Part shown: piece by piece, positions 17,937-27,407 of the stretch
How positions within the stretch are numbered: the first letter of the stretch is position 1
Layout: the number at the start of each line of letters is the position of its first letter
Notes under the pieces: model-generated
The model's input: the letters and a program-made list of their open reading frames with translations, nothing else
What the model was told of the DNA's origin: nothing
Databases searched by the model: none
NCBI GenBank assembly: GCA_003990705.1
Contig: AP018318.1
Location: 4,529,501 to 4,593,500, forward strand
Direction of reading: 5' to 3'
From: Nostoc sp. HK-01
GTDB taxonomy: Bacteria; Cyanobacteriota; Cyanobacteriia; Cyanobacteriales; Nostocaceae
DNA: 64,000 bases
Program-made: the position numbers and the translations under genes

Positions 17937-19055
17937 ATGACTGATAACACCCTCAATTTGTACTGTTACTCAATTACAAACATGACGAATTTAAAGTTGA
18001 GATTTAAACCTGTTTCTTTTAGTTGGGTAGCGCTGCATCCGCAACCTAAAGGCGTAATTCAATTTATTGGTGGGGCTTTTTTTGGTACATTTGGCCCGAT
18101 GTTTTTTTATCGCCATCTGCTGGAATGTTTATTTAAGCAAGGCTATACAATCATTCTCTTGCCATTTAACTTTACTTTTGACCATTATGCAGAGTCAGGT
18201 TTTCTCATCAGAGAACAATATAAACTCATGCCAGAATTAGTCAGAATGGCAGAAGTAGCAGGTTATGAATATAAAACCTATCTAGACGATTCTAACTTTT
18301 CCTGGATAGGTCATAGTATTGGTTGTAAATATATTGCACTATTAGAATCTTTTAGTGCTTTACCTAAAAAAACAGAGCAACTAGAAGCGTTTATTGAAGA
18401 AATAGTCAAACAAACTTCTGGTAATTTATCTCCAGAAAAACAAGCTAAAAAAGTTCAAAGTATTGTCAATGATTTAGAAAATCTCCGTCGTGACTTAGAA
18501 AATCAAAGTGCAAAGGCTAAAAAATTAACATCTTATTATGTCAATCAAGATGTAGACCAAAGCCAAACTTATTTTGATGAGTCAAATGTCAAAATTAACA
18601 GCATCTTTATTAAGAGCCAAGCATCTCTATTATTAGCACCAGTCAATACTGGGCTGGACAGCGCTATTAAACCTAAAGCTTTAGCCGATTTTATTATCAG
18701 ACTTGGTTTTAATGTCAAACCAACCCCCGCAGAAACCGAGGCTTTAATCGAAAATAGTCATTTATTTAATTTACTAGGCTTAGTTTATTTTCCTTTAGAC
18801 AATATTGGTAAATCTACACGAGAGTGGTTCTTTAATCAATTGAAAAAGCCCCCAGAAGATTTTCGTATTAAACTTAAAGGAGGACATTTACGACCTTTAG
18901 GATTACGTCTAGGAAATATAGTTTTTAATTTTCCAGATACTTTTTCTGTTCCGCCTATTGAATCTGTCAACCAAAGAAATGCAGAATTTGAAGTTTACGT
19001 AGTTAAATTACTGAATTATCTAGAACAAAAGCGCCAAGACCAGAAGAAAAAGTAA
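17937..19055 (+). CDS. DUF1350 family alpha/beta-hydrolase-like protein
   Basis: A 372-residue protein (357 if started at the second ATG, 17982, which gives the family's usual MTNLKLRFKPVSFSWVAL). DUF1350 proteins are found in cyanobacteria and plastids and have an alpha/beta-hydrolase fold of unknown substrate. The nucleophile-elbow motif GHSIG places a serine at residue 127 of the long form, preceded by IQFIGGAFFGTFG, an oxyanion-like strand-turn. The central insert (residues 135-210) is Lys/Glu rich and helical, longer than in some relatives. No signal peptide is evident. A perfect 10-bp hairpin follows the gene. A lipid- or pigment-related esterase role is only a guess. Confidence 0.8.
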   Translation: MTDNTLNLYCYSITNMTNLKLRFKPVSFSWVALHPQPKGVIQFIGGAFFGTFGPMFFYRHLLECLFKQGYTIILLPFNFTFDHYAESGFLIREQYKLMPELVRMAEVAGYEYKTYLDDSNFSWIGHSIGCKYIALLESFSALPKKTEQLEAFIEEIVKQTSGNLSPEKQAKKVQSIVNDLENLRRDLENQSAKAKKLTSYYVNQDVDQSQTYFDESNVKINSIFIKSQASLLLAPVNTGLDSAIKPKALADFIIRLGFNVKPTPAETEALIENSHLFNLLGLVYFPLDNIGKSTREWFFNQLKKPPEDFRIKLKGGHLRPLGLRLGNIVFNFPDTFSVPPIESVNQRNAEFEVYVVKLLNYLEQKRQDQKKK

Positions 19056-19067
19056 TCGGTTTGATTT

Positions 19068-19091
19068 AGGTGTGCAAAGCCTTGCACACCT
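19068..19091. terminator. Hairpin after the DUF1350 gene
   Basis: A perfect 10-bp stem (AGGTGTGCAA / TTGCACACCT) has a four-base loop. It lies 12 bases after the stop and lacks a strong T-run, so termination is likely but not certain. Confidence 0.6.
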
Positions 19092-19149
19092 AATATATTT
19101 TATGTGATGTAATTAATATTGTAGACAAGCCAAAGTAATGATTACTTGC

Positions 19150-19344
19150 CTAAAGTAACTGAATTTTGATCATTATATTATTAGTCTGGTGATGTTCAAT
19201 TGTCGGTGGTTCGTTTTTGCTCAGTAAGTCTGCAAAATCATAGATTGTAACTTGTGGTTCTAGCTTTACTTCCGGCTTTGCTAAGGGTTCCGGTATGATT
19301 TGAGTACTACCTAGACCTATCGCTTCTCTTAGGTATGCTTCCAT
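19150..19344 (-). CDS. Small hypothetical protein (64 aa)
   Basis: A 64-residue acidic, proline-containing protein that I do not recognise (MEAYLREAIGLGSTQIIPEPL...). The ATG has a GGAG ribosome-binding site 9 bases upstream, which is the main reason to keep it. It lies between the DUF1350 gene and another small minus-strand gene. No membrane segment, Cys or motif is seen. Confidence 0.45.
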   Translation of the reverse strand: MEAYLREAIGLGSTQIIPEPLAKPEVKLEPQVTIYDFADLLSKNEPPTIEHHQTNNIMIKIQLL

Positions 19345-19453
19345 CAGTATTACTCCGTAATGGTTTTAGGTATTATTCCCATTCCAACCCAATATCTACC
19401 AGAGTACTCCCTAAAAACCCTGACCCTTACTCGCATTTTCACCACCGATTTAC

Positions 19454-19648
19454 CTAGATGAGTACCATTCGCCGCTGCTTTTTCTTAGAAACAACCTGAC
19501 CAAGATACTCTCCTGCACCGAGTCCAACCATTCCGGCGCTCACTCCGTACATTGTGTCTCGTCCAAATATTTGAACTCCGAAATAACCTATGGATATGGC
19601 CGCTAAAGTGCCTATGGTACTTGCTATGATGATTTGATTACGTCGCAT
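19454..19648 (-). CDS. Small glycine-rich membrane protein (64 aa)
   Basis: A 64-residue protein with a basic N-terminus (MRRNQ), a hydrophobic helix at residues 6-26 (IIIASTIGTLAAISIGYFG), a second glycine-rich weakly hydrophobic segment (GVSAGMVGLGAGEYLG) and a basic tail (KKKQRR). The layout recalls short glycine-zipper membrane proteins; function unknown. There is no clear Shine-Dalgarno sequence. It could share a transcript with the 19150 gene, 105 bases downstream. Confidence 0.5.
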   Translation of the reverse strand: MRRNQIIIASTIGTLAAISIGYFGVQIFGRDTMYGVSAGMVGLGAGEYLGQVVSKKKQRRMVLI

Positions 19649-19864
19649 AAATTTTTATTAACCTTTTAATTGCGATGAATTGTTACTGTTGTCTGTAGGG
19701 GAGAAATTCTTAATAGTCTTGTTATTTCCTATTATTCATCATAATTAAAATCTTGCTTTTTACTTTTTATTTCTGCCTTGTTTGACTAGCAAACTATCAA
19801 AGAAACACTTTTTATTCCCTGACATCCCTAAACCCTGGTTTCTTGAGAGTGAATGAGCAGACAA

Positions 19865-20230
19865 TCACCCTTGATATTCCATCCCATTAGCTTCAGCATA
19901 ACGCTGCATAAAGCGCATAAAGCGTTCCCAATAATCATCTTGTTCGATTTCAAACTGGCATTCTACCCGTTGTAATTCATCACCCTCATCACCACCAAAA
20001 ATAAACCGCGTTGAAGAAGGAGTAACACTAATTTCACCTTCTTCATCAGTCAACAGCAAGGAATTTAAAGACGGTTTTGTAAAACTATTCAATCCTTCTA
20101 AAGCCTGTAATTTATTAAAAGTCATGGCGACGATGCGTTTACCTGAAACTTTGCCACGTCGCAAACTAACATTACTGAGTTCTTCAAAAATGCCTGCGAA
20201 AAACTGAATTGAAGGTGTGGTAGATGTCAT
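19865..20230 (-). CDS. psb28: Psb28-family photosystem II assembly protein
   Basis: A 121-residue member of the Psb28 (Psb13/ycf79) family, small cytosolic-side proteins that bind the CP47/cytochrome b559 region of photosystem II assembly intermediates. The family end WERFMRFMQRYAEANGMEYQ is unmistakable, and LLLTDEEGEISV corresponds to the conserved central strand. The N-terminal part (SIQFFAGIFEEL) is more divergent than canonical Psb28, so this is probably the second paralogue (Psb28-2) rather than Psb28-1. It starts only 11 bases after the serine hydrolase stop on the same strand, suggesting one transcript. No membrane helix is present, as expected. Confidence 0.88.
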   Translation of the reverse strand: MTSTTPSIQFFAGIFEELSNVSLRRGKVSGKRIVAMTFNKLQALEGLNSFTKPSLNSLLLTDEEGEISVTPSSTRFIFGGDEGDELQRVECQFEIEQDDYWERFMRFMQRYAEANGMEYQG

Positions 20231-20241
20231 GATAAATGCAA

Positions 20242-21798
20242 TTATCTTGGGAGGTAATATTGTGATTGTGGATTAACAATGGGTGATTGATAACCACTTA
20301 TGGGTATGTTGTTAGGTATAGCAGGATTAATTATAGGTGGTTGATAAATATTGGGAGGCATTACACTAGTTGTCGTATTAGGTACTGGAGAACTAATAGC
20401 TGGGGACGGATAACTAGTCGTGGGGATATTGTTGTTGATGATAGTAGGTGGAGGACTTTGACTCAAGCTTTCGTAAGCAGTACGAGAAATGGAACTGATG
20501 AATTTTTCGGCGCGTGGGTCATTATTGGGACGTTTTACCATTACAGAAATGATGTAACGCTTGCCGTTGGGAATATCAACTAAACCCGTATCTGCCAGCA
20601 TTGTGCCAATATCGCCTGTTTTATGATAAATTCTGGCACCTGAGCCTAAACCCGATGGTAATAAATTATCTCTTTCGGTACGACGCATAATATCCAGCAT
20701 AATATCGCGCGATCGCAGACTCACAAAGTTACCTTGATTCACCATCGCCATCAAATTCCCCAATTCTCTGGGGCTGGTGATGTTTGTCCCTTGTAAATCT
20801 GGCAGTTGATTTTTAATCACTGTTGTGGTTAATCCCCAACTGCGAAAACGCTGATTTAATGCTTCTATGCCTCCTAGCCGCGCAATCAGCATATTTGTAG
20901 CTGTATTGTCGCTGATGGTAATCATTTTGGTGGCAACTTCTAAAGCGCTGTACTGTGTCCCGGCTGGTTTGAATTGGAAATTTCCGGAACCGCCAGCTAC
21001 CATATCTTGCTGCATGGTCAGCATTTCATCCAGACGGATTTTACCTGCATCAACATCTTGGAAAAATGCCACCAAAATTGGGACTTTAATGGTGCTGGCG
21101 GCGGGGAAACCAACGGAGGCATTAATATCTACATAACCACCATTATCTAAATCTACTAAGAAAATACCTGGAGTGAGATCTGGGGTAGTTGCTGCTAAAT
21201 TTTGGAAATTATTTTTTAGAGAGGTAATTTCTTGGGATAGATACAAACCTGAAGTGGGAACTGCGGGATTAGGAGTGCTTTGTGGCTGAACTTGAGCAGA
21301 ATTATTAGCGTTAGATGACACGGAAGAATTTGAATTGATGCGATTAGCTGGGTCTAAAACTGATAATACTGTACCAACGATCGCTCCCATGCCAACTCCT
21401 ACGATTAACAACCGCAAGATATATAACATCGTTCTGGCCATTGGCTTTAACCGCGTCTTTTTCGACACTCTTCTGGTTACTTTGGGTTGTGGCGGCTTCT
21501 GTACCCGCACCGTTTTTACTTTGACAGTGCTGGATGGGGAGGGAGAAACATTAACTGGTTTTCTGGGGATAGGTTTAACAGCCGTTGGCATTACTAGCCC
21601 TTGTCTTGACCGAGGAACTCCTGAGCCAACCGCGATCGCATTTGGTGCAAGCATGGCTTCTCTCACCACAGGACGTTGCTGTGGTTGCGGAACTTTGGCT
21701 TTCTTTGGTTCCACTTTAGGAGCTTTGCGCGATCGCTGGCGGCCATTTACGGGTTGTCGCCGCGAGAAAGCTCTTAGTTTGTCACTTGATTCTGTCAC
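20242..21798 (-). CDS. Class A beta-lactamase-fold serine hydrolase, membrane-anchored
   Basis: A 518-residue protein with a long basic, proline-rich cytosolic N-terminus (residues 1-120), one membrane helix (about 124-148), a Ser/Asn/Gln linker and a penicillin-recognising serine hydrolase domain. Active-site motifs are S235-TIK238, S296-DN and K393-TG. The C-terminal ~60 residues are a Pro/Asn/Ile-rich tail. Such proteins may be D,D-peptidases or beta-lactamase-like enzymes acting on peptidoglycan; the clear class A order does not prove antibiotic resistance. Translation probably starts at GTG (21798), with AAGGAG 5 bases upstream. The psb28 paralogue follows directly. Confidence 0.85.
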   Translation of the reverse strand: MTESSDKLRAFSRRQPVNGRQRSRKAPKVEPKKAKVPQPQQRPVVREAMLAPNAIAVGSGVPRSRQGLVMPTAVKPIPRKPVNVSPSPSSTVKVKTVRVQKPPQPKVTRRVSKKTRLKPMARTMLYILRLLIVGVGMGAIVGTVLSVLDPANRINSNSSVSSNANNSAQVQPQSTPNPAVPTSGLYLSQEITSLKNNFQNLAATTPDLTPGIFLVDLDNGGYVDINASVGFPAASTIKVPILVAFFQDVDAGKIRLDEMLTMQQDMVAGGSGNFQFKPAGTQYSALEVATKMITISDNTATNMLIARLGGIEALNQRFRSWGLTTTVIKNQLPDLQGTNITSPRELGNLMAMVNQGNFVSLRSRDIMLDIMRRTERDNLLPSGLGSGARIYHKTGDIGTMLADTGLVDIPNGKRYIISVMVKRPNNDPRAEKFISSISRTAYESLSQSPPPTIINNNIPTTSYPSPAISSPVPNTTTSVMPPNIYQPPIINPAIPNNIPISGYQSPIVNPQSQYYLPR

Positions 21799-21963
21799 TG
21801 CTACTCCTTGTGACTCACTCGAATTTTTTCTTGCAGACTCCCGGCCTAAAACTGACTGTTCATGCAGCTTGATGCTGAAATCAACTTTTACTACTCAGTA
21901 GTGTGTTTAGTCTAAGCCATATTATCTATTTTGGGGGAGATTGCGTATATATTAATCGATACA

Positions 21964-22704
21964 TCATAAGTTTTCATCATCATTACGATTATTTAGCGCC
22001 CATTCTACCTGGCGAAACACCCCACGCAACATCGCCACTTCATTAGTTGTGAGTCGGGCGCGATTATATAGCTGCCGAAATTTCTCCATCCGACTAGCTG
22101 CTGTATGGGGATAGATATAACCAATATTTAACAGTAGTGATTCTAATTGTTGGTAGTAGGCTTCCACAAGTTCAAAAGGCGCTAATTCTATCTCTTGGGT
22201 AGTTTGAGGTTGAGCGATTTCTACTTGTTGTCCCAGTTCGTAACAACAAATCCCGACGGCGGTTGCTAAATTTAAAGATGGATATATGTCATTGGTGGGA
22301 ATGCGAATAAATCGCTGGGCATAATTTAATTCTTCATTACTTAATCCTCGGTCTTCTCTGCCAAAAATTAGGGCAGAGGGTTTTTCTGGTTCTTCTAGTA
22401 ACCACGGTAAGGCGTTGCGAGGGGTTTCTAGAGGTGTTTCCCAGTCACGTACACGCGCAGTAGTAGCGATCGCTCTGACACATCCTTGCAACGCCTCTGG
22501 TAAAGTTGCCACTACTACCGCAGATTCTAAAATATCCTTGGCATGGACTGCCATTTTCATGGCTTCTGGCGATCGCGGGTCGCATTGGGGGTTAACTAAT
22601 ATCAGGTTATACAAACCGAAATTTTTCATCACACGAGCGATCGCACCCACATTAATTGGGCCAGCTGGTTCTACCAACACAATCCTGACCCCAGTTAATG
22701 CCAT
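21964..22704 (-). CDS. SpoU/TrmJ-type RNA 2'-O-methyltransferase
   Basis: A 246-residue SPOUT-superfamily methyltransferase closest to TrmJ, which methylates the 2'-O of tRNA position 32 using S-adenosylmethionine. The SpoU motifs are visible: motif 1 EPAGPINVGAIARVMKNFGL, motif 2 LIFGREDRGLSNEEL, and motif 3 PTNDIYPSLNLATAVGICCYEL forming the deep trefoil knot. The C-terminal helical tail (RMEKFRQLYNRARL) is the usual TrmJ dimer extension. RNA specificity (TrmJ versus a related paralogue) is not certain from sequence. Upstream of the ATG, which is at 22704, there is no strong ribosome-binding site. It stands alone. Confidence 0.9.
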   Translation of the reverse strand: MALTGVRIVLVEPAGPINVGAIARVMKNFGLYNLILVNPQCDPRSPEAMKMAVHAKDILESAVVVATLPEALQGCVRAIATTARVRDWETPLETPRNALPWLLEEPEKPSALIFGREDRGLSNEELNYAQRFIRIPTNDIYPSLNLATAVGICCYELGQQVEIAQPQTTQEIELAPFELVEAYYQQLESLLLNIGYIYPHTAASRMEKFRQLYNRARLTTNEVAMLRGVFRQVEWALNNRNDDENL

Positions 22705-22842
22705 TTCTTATCTCTCCATATCTTTTACTTTGTGCATTTTACATAAATCGGCATTCCCACCCATAAAAAATTTAGGGATATAAGTAAAACCTTGTTCTCA
22801 TACCCCAAACTTATTATTAGCGTTATTACCGAATCAATCTTT

Positions 22843-24069
22843 TTATTCTGTAACTTGAGAAGAACGCAACCGACGTTGACGACGCAAATAAGCTAAACCA
22901 ACTCCTGCTAACAACGTACCTCCCATTGTGATTGGTTCTGGTACAGGTTCAGAAGTTCTGGGAGTTAGTAAGAAAGGACGTATGGCATTAGGTTCAATTG
23001 AATTGCGCTTGCGCCCATAACCAACAATTTCACCTTTGTTATTAATACCAACCAATACATCTAATTTCCAATCTACAGTAGGATCAAAAGAAATATCGAG
23101 GTTGCTTACGCCAGTCTCAGGACTCCATAAACAAAATTCCGTCCCTACTCCAGGACAATAACCTACTACTTGACCCAAGTCATTAATATCAGATGCCCTG
23201 ATTGGGAGTGGGACTATACCAGCCTCTTGAGTCCACAAAAAGCTACTCCCTCCATTGCTACTACGAGAAAAGCCCAACACCTGACCTTGATTATTAATAG
23301 CAGAGGCCGTACTGTAATCTTCTCCTGGCAAAGTGCCAATTTCTTGTATCCCAGTCTCTGGACTCCAAAAAAAAGCACGATTATCATTAAAACTATTGTT
23401 TGAATCTCCTACTACTTGACCAGAATCATTGATGGCAGTTGCATAACTTCTTTCTCTACCAGGAAGAGTTCCAAGATCAATTCGTTCATTGCTACTATTC
23501 CACAGAACAGCATGATCTTTGCCATCAACGTCTATTAAATCTCCGAAATCGTTGTATATAGGCTCAGAAGAAAAATTTGAGTAACCTACCACTTGCCCAA
23601 GATTATTAATGCCATAGGCTGCATTACTCTGAAAGTAAAAGCTTCTTTCTAAAGGAGTAACGCTACCGCTTTCGCTCCATACACCACTCCAGCTACCATA
23701 ATCAGCACTCATTCTATATACTGATACCTGTCCTAAATTATTGATACCAGATGGGACAATTGCAATGGTATCTACCTGCCCAGAACTATCATTAATCCAA
23801 ACTCTGCCGTTCTCACGACTCCACAGCCAGCCAGGCCGATAACGATTATTAACAAAAGTGTTTATGTACCCTACTATTTGACCAGCATCATTAATATCAG
23901 TAGGCCAGTCACTGTAAGGTAGATAATTGTCTTCTGGATTAATATCTATTAAGTCATACAAAATTGCTGCCATTGCAGAGGTACTTATTCCCAGTGTCAT
24001 CAACACTGCGCTACCACTGACAATCGCTAGATTTTTGATATTCGTTGTTAATTTTTGGATTTTCCACAT
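22843..24069 (-). CDS. HAF-repeat extracellular protein with PEP-CTERM sorting signal
   Basis: A 408-residue exported protein. The signal peptide ends near SAMA-A. The body is made of repeated units of about 45-60 residues with the pattern 'AINDSGQVVG.S......AFFW....G...LGTLPG', the HAF repeat family, which may form a beta-propeller. The tail PVPEPITMGGTLLAGVGLAYLRRQRRLR is a PEP-CTERM signal: the PEP motif, a hydrophobic helix and an arginine cluster, recognised by an exosortase. The protein is therefore probably processed at or beyond the membrane. The start codon has AGGAGGAG upstream. Its role is unknown; the divergent promoter region contains two palindromes. Confidence 0.88.
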   Translation of the reverse strand: MWKIQKLTTNIKNLAIVSGSAVLMTLGISTSAMAAILYDLIDINPEDNYLPYSDWPTDINDAGQIVGYINTFVNNRYRPGWLWSRENGRVWINDSSGQVDTIAIVPSGINNLGQVSVYRMSADYGSWSGVWSESGSVTPLERSFYFQSNAAYGINNLGQVVGYSNFSSEPIYNDFGDLIDVDGKDHAVLWNSSNERIDLGTLPGRERSYATAINDSGQVVGDSNNSFNDNRAFFWSPETGIQEIGTLPGEDYSTASAINNQGQVLGFSRSSNGGSSFLWTQEAGIVPLPIRASDINDLGQVVGYCPGVGTEFCLWSPETGVSNLDISFDPTVDWKLDVLVGINNKGEIVGYGRKRNSIEPNAIRPFLLTPRTSEPVPEPITMGGTLLAGVGLAYLRRQRRLRSSQVTE

Positions 24070-24705
24070 ATAGTTTGCTCCTCCTTAAATATCAGTTTTT
24101 AGTCACAAGTTTATAAATCTATCTTTTTGTAGTTGTGTTGTATAAAGTTTTTCCAAGACTATATCAGCCAAGAATTGCTATGTGAAGTTTGCAAATGCCT
24201 GGATTATAGAATTCAGCGTTTTTTCTTCTGATTAAAGTATTTAATTTTCACAAAAAATCTATAAAAAGAACACAAAAAATTTATACTCTTCAATACACCC
24301 GTTTGTGTTCTTATAAAAAATATTTCTTTTTATAACAAATCATCTTAATTAATTAAGATTTACATCAAGTTTGATCAACTAAGCCAAAACATATTCAAAT
24401 TCCATAATTATCTAAAAATTTAGTCATTAGTGTTGACAAATAACAAATTATAAGCTTCTCATAGTCAAGCGATCGCCTATGATTTTGCTCAACGAAAGGT
24501 ATAACTTTAAGTTTTGTTAAATTCGTTACCTTAAATACGCATCTTCAGAAACATGCAGTATAACTTAGCAGGGCGAAAAGTAAGTTAGACGCAAAAGTTA
24601 AATCATTATTTAAAACTCATAGCTTTCAGAAGTATTTTTGCTGTGACTGATTTGCTTTATCTGCCTATTGTCTGAGATTAAAATATATGTAGGAGACCCA
24701 AAAAA
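24070..24705. promoter_or_regulatory. Divergent intergenic region with two inverted repeats
   Basis: This 636-base AT-rich region separates the HAF gene and the lipoprotein gene. It contains an 11-bp inverted repeat (AAGAACACAAA 24266-24276 / TTTGTGTTCTT 24302-24312) and an 18-bp perfect palindrome (ATCTTAATTAATTAAGAT, 24342-24359). No gene is seen. Their roles, operator or structure, are undetermined. Confidence 0.4.
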
Positions 24706-25149
24706 ATGCAAAGTATTGTTAAAAGAACTATTATACTTTCCACCACAGCAGCGATCGCCGTTATATTTGCAGGTTGCGGTGAAAGCAAAGTAGCTCAATG
24801 TAATAAAATCATCAAAGTTGCCAATCAAGCAGTAACATTAAGTCAAGAATTGAGCAAAAATCCGCCAAAAGAAAAAGGTTCTAAAGCCTTAACTGAAGTT
24901 GCAGGTAAAATAGACACTTTGGCTAATGAAATGAAAGCATTAGAAATTAAAGATGAAAAACTGCAAGGCTTTCAGGGACGCTTTCTTAAGCTATATCAGG
25001 ATACGAGTAAGGGTTTTCGTGATACCGCTACTGCTTTTGATAAAAAAAATCTCAAAGCAGCCAACGCTTCTTTAGCATCTTTAAAAAAGAGTAGTAGTGA
25101 TGAAAGTGCAATAGTTAGTGAAATTAACACCTATTGCTCTGGTAAATAA
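24706..25149 (+). CDS. Hypothetical lipoprotein
   Basis: A 147-residue predicted lipoprotein. The N-terminal signal (VKRTIILSTTAAIAVIFAGC) ends in the lipobox FAGC, so Cys23 would be lipid-modified. The mature part is Lys-rich and helical with regular heptad-like spacing (VTLSQELSKN...LANEMKALEI...) and ends with YCSGK. I do not recognise a family with certainty. The ATG has GGAG 8-12 bases upstream. It is monocistronic, with the next gene on the opposite strand. Confidence 0.75.
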   Translation: MQSIVKRTIILSTTAAIAVIFAGCGESKVAQCNKIIKVANQAVTLSQELSKNPPKEKGSKALTEVAGKIDTLANEMKALEIKDEKLQGFQGRFLKLYQDTSKGFRDTATAFDKKNLKAANASLASLKKSSSDESAIVSEINTYCSGK

Positions 25150-25268
25150 CATTTTTTGTCAGAAAAATGTGCAGCATATAGTGGTTATTTTAGAGTGTTC
25201 AGATAAATAGTCGAAGATATTTTGTATCGCACACTGTAATTTAACCTGCTATATTGGGCTGTTCTTAT

Positions 25269-25598
25269 TTAATAATTTCCTAATAAAGGCAGCACTTTTT
25301 TCTTTAATATCTCGATTAAAACTGGTTCCATATATGAAAATTCATCTGGTATATCTAAACAAATAATTTTTTTATCTTTGAGAAAAGATTGATATTTTTT
25401 TGTCAATTTGCGTTTATGAGATTGTTCCATCACAAAAATGATATCAGCCCATTCAATAGCTTCTGTGGAAACTGGAACTTCAGCGTAGTGGTCTAACCCT
25501 GCTGAGTCGGTTTCCAGTCCTTCATATTCAGCAAATACCGCCTCAGCAGTAGGACTCCTCAACTTATTTTTGCTACAGATAAATAACAGCTTTTTCAT
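25269..25598 (-). CDS. Low-molecular-weight protein tyrosine phosphatase-like protein
   Basis: A 109-residue short member of the low-molecular-weight phosphatase superfamily. The P-loop C-X5-R-S is at residues 8-15 (CSKNKLRS), and the general fold matches KLLFICSKNKLRSPTAEAVF. The length is below the ~150 of classical Wzb/Etp enzymes. The second-half DPY-type acid motif is not obvious; IPDEFSY may take its place. Catalytic activity is therefore plausible but unproven. The ATG at 25598 is preceded by no strong ribosome-binding site. The neighbours give no polysaccharide-export context. Confidence 0.8.
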   Translation of the reverse strand: MKKLLFICSKNKLRSPTAEAVFAEYEGLETDSAGLDHYAEVPVSTEAIEWADIIFVMEQSHKRKLTKKYQSFLKDKKIICLDIPDEFSYMEPVLIEILKKKVLPLLGNY

Positions 25599-25734
25599 TA
25601 ATTAATATCATCATATAGCAATCCTATTTAAGTTATAAAAACTATCAAACCGCCAAGAGTGCCAAGAAAAAAAGGAGGATTTCATAAATTATTTAGGACT
25701 GCTGTATTTACGGCGTTAACCTTAGTAATTGTTT

Positions 25735-26679
25735 TTAAGAACGAATTAACATTGGATCATAAATTTGGCATTCTTGAACACCATATTTGCTCAAAATTAA
25801 GCTAGATATATCAAGCTCATTATCTGTACCACTCACAATCAGAATGTAATTGCCTTGTTCAATTTGCTCATCGTAAAAACGTGTCCACTCATCTGCTATT
25901 CCTAGCCTCATAGCGTCAAAGCGATCGCTTAAAGTGATGTCTGTTGAACCAAGTAATTGAGAAAAGTCTTTGCAAATTAAGGAAATCTGGCTGGCTGGAA
26001 AACCTGCCATACGTATCTCATTAATCGCCGCTTCAGCATTCTCTATGTCATTAAAGTAACTAATTCCATACTTGGTCATTATCCCACTTTTATGAGGAAG
26101 AGTATTATTAGAAGTTGTTGGAGCCAAATAATGTGTATTTTCCATCTCACTGCTGAGATGCTCATAAATACCAAATTCTTCAACACCCCAACGCTTGAGA
26201 ATGGCTTCGACTTGAGCAATTTCTAGAAATGTACAATCGACAATGATTAAATAGTTTCCATTTGCTACGCGATCGTTATATGCTCTAGCTTGCTCCTCAG
26301 ACATTCCCCAGCCAACTAATGCACCAGCAAAAGTCCCAGTAGCAGCACCAAGACTCACTCCGGCAAGGGTTGTAACAAAAGCTGTAGCGGCCGCTCCCGC
26401 CAGCATGATTGGCCCAACTCCAGGTATTGCTAAAGTCCCAAGACCTACTAATAAGCCAGTCAAACCACCAACAGCGCCCCCTGAAAGTCCTCCTACTGTT
26501 GCACCTTCGTCAGCCTTATCATGCGTATATTCTTTAATTTCAGGGTCATCTGCATTCTGTACAACTACAGATACTTGATCCATCGCTAAACCAATATCTC
26601 TCAATTCATAAATTGCCTGTTCTACGTTTCGACGATCAGTAAATACGCCTATAACACGTTGATTTCGGCTTAAAATCAT
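25735..26679 (-). CDS. General-stress-type protein with two YflT-like domains around a glycine-rich membrane segment
   Basis: A 314-residue protein. The N-terminal ~60 residues (VIGVFTDRRNVEQAIYELRDIGL) and residues about 205-250 (YFNDIENAEAAINEIRMAGF) are related ferredoxin-like domains of the YflT/heat-induced-stress type. Between them is a glycine/alanine-rich hydrophobic hairpin (GGLSGGAVGGLTGLLVGLGTLAIPG...) of two membrane-spanning glycine-zipper segments. The repeat of 'GNYLIIVDC' and 'GNYILIVSG' after each domain supports an internal duplication. Function is unknown; relatives are induced by salt or desiccation. The start has AGGAG upstream. Confidence 0.75.
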   Translation of the reverse strand: MILSRNQRVIGVFTDRRNVEQAIYELRDIGLAMDQVSVVVQNADDPEIKEYTHDKADEGATVGGLSGGAVGGLTGLLVGLGTLAIPGVGPIMLAGAAATAFVTTLAGVSLGAATGTFAGALVGWGMSEEQARAYNDRVANGNYLIIVDCTFLEIAQVEAILKRWGVEEFGIYEHLSSEMENTHYLAPTTSNNTLPHKSGIMTKYGISYFNDIENAEAAINEIRMAGFPASQISLICKDFSQLLGSTDITLSDRFDAMRLGIADEWTRFYDEQIEQGNYILIVSGTDNELDISSLILSKYGVQECQIYDPMLIRS

Positions 26680-26975
26680 GATGGCTCCTTGTTAGCAGGG
26701 AAGGTTAATTACCTGCAAATTTAGTATTTCAGTAGTTGTAATCTTAAATACAAGTTGGTTTAACTGAAAATTATCTTAAGTCATAAAATAAATTCAGTAG
26801 ACTAATACCTTTGCTAAGGCGGAGAGGCAAGGTAGTTCATCAATCTTCATACTGGTCAATTAGCTAAGGTATTGATATTTATTTTTGATTTTGTAATTAG
26901 CTGCATAAATTAGGAATACCAATACATATAAGTGAATAGAAAGTACAGACTAGCCTTAAATACAGGTACAGCAAA

Positions 26976-27407
26976 ATGAAAAACATCACAAAGTGGCTTT
27001 TGGGCTTGGCGATTGTTCCCGCAAGTTTGGTATTGATATCGAGTCATGCTAAAGCCAGCCAAATTGCTGGCGAGTGGTTCTTTGGGTTGTGGGATTGTAA
27101 TATTGACGGTAGACCAGCCCGAATGCAATGGAAGGTAGTAGATGATCCACAAACTAGTTGTAGTGGAGATGTCTGCTCTACTACTTCAGGCGTGCGTCTG
27201 GTTGGGCGATTTAGTGACAACGGTAGTGCGTGGGTTCCTTTAGCAAAGCGTTTTTCTAACAGCCGAAAACAGGATTTGGGTATTCGTTATTTAGGTGCAG
27301 AGCAAGATAATTGGTATCTGAGATACAACAGTCGTACCAAGATTGCTGATGGTTGGACAACATGGCGAGGGAATCGCTACCCACTACAATGCCGCAATCG
27401 TAGATAA
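26976..27407 (+). CDS. Exported DUF6006-like small protein
   Basis: A 143-residue protein with a clear signal peptide (MKNITKWLLGLAIVPASLVLISSHAKA-S). The mature part contains an even number of cysteines (C in WDCNIDG, CSGDVC, and one near the end), probably forming disulfides. It is Trp/Arg rich and looks like a beta-rich small domain. I believe it belongs to the cyanobacterial DUF6006 family, but cannot confirm that here. The promoter lies in the 26680-26975 gap. No partner gene is evident. Confidence 0.65.
   Translation: MKNITKWLLGLAIVPASLVLISSHAKASQIAGEWFFGLWDCNIDGRPARMQWKVVDDPQTSCSGDVCSTTSGVRLVGRFSDNGSAWVPLAKRFSNSRKQDLGIRYLGAEQDNWYLRYNSRTKIADGWTTWRGNRYPLQCRNRR

Noticed and set aside
20242-21798. 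Antibiotic-resistance beta-lactamase
   Set aside because: It is membrane-anchored with long low-complexity tails and chromosomal next to psb28; a cell-wall hydrolase is more likely.
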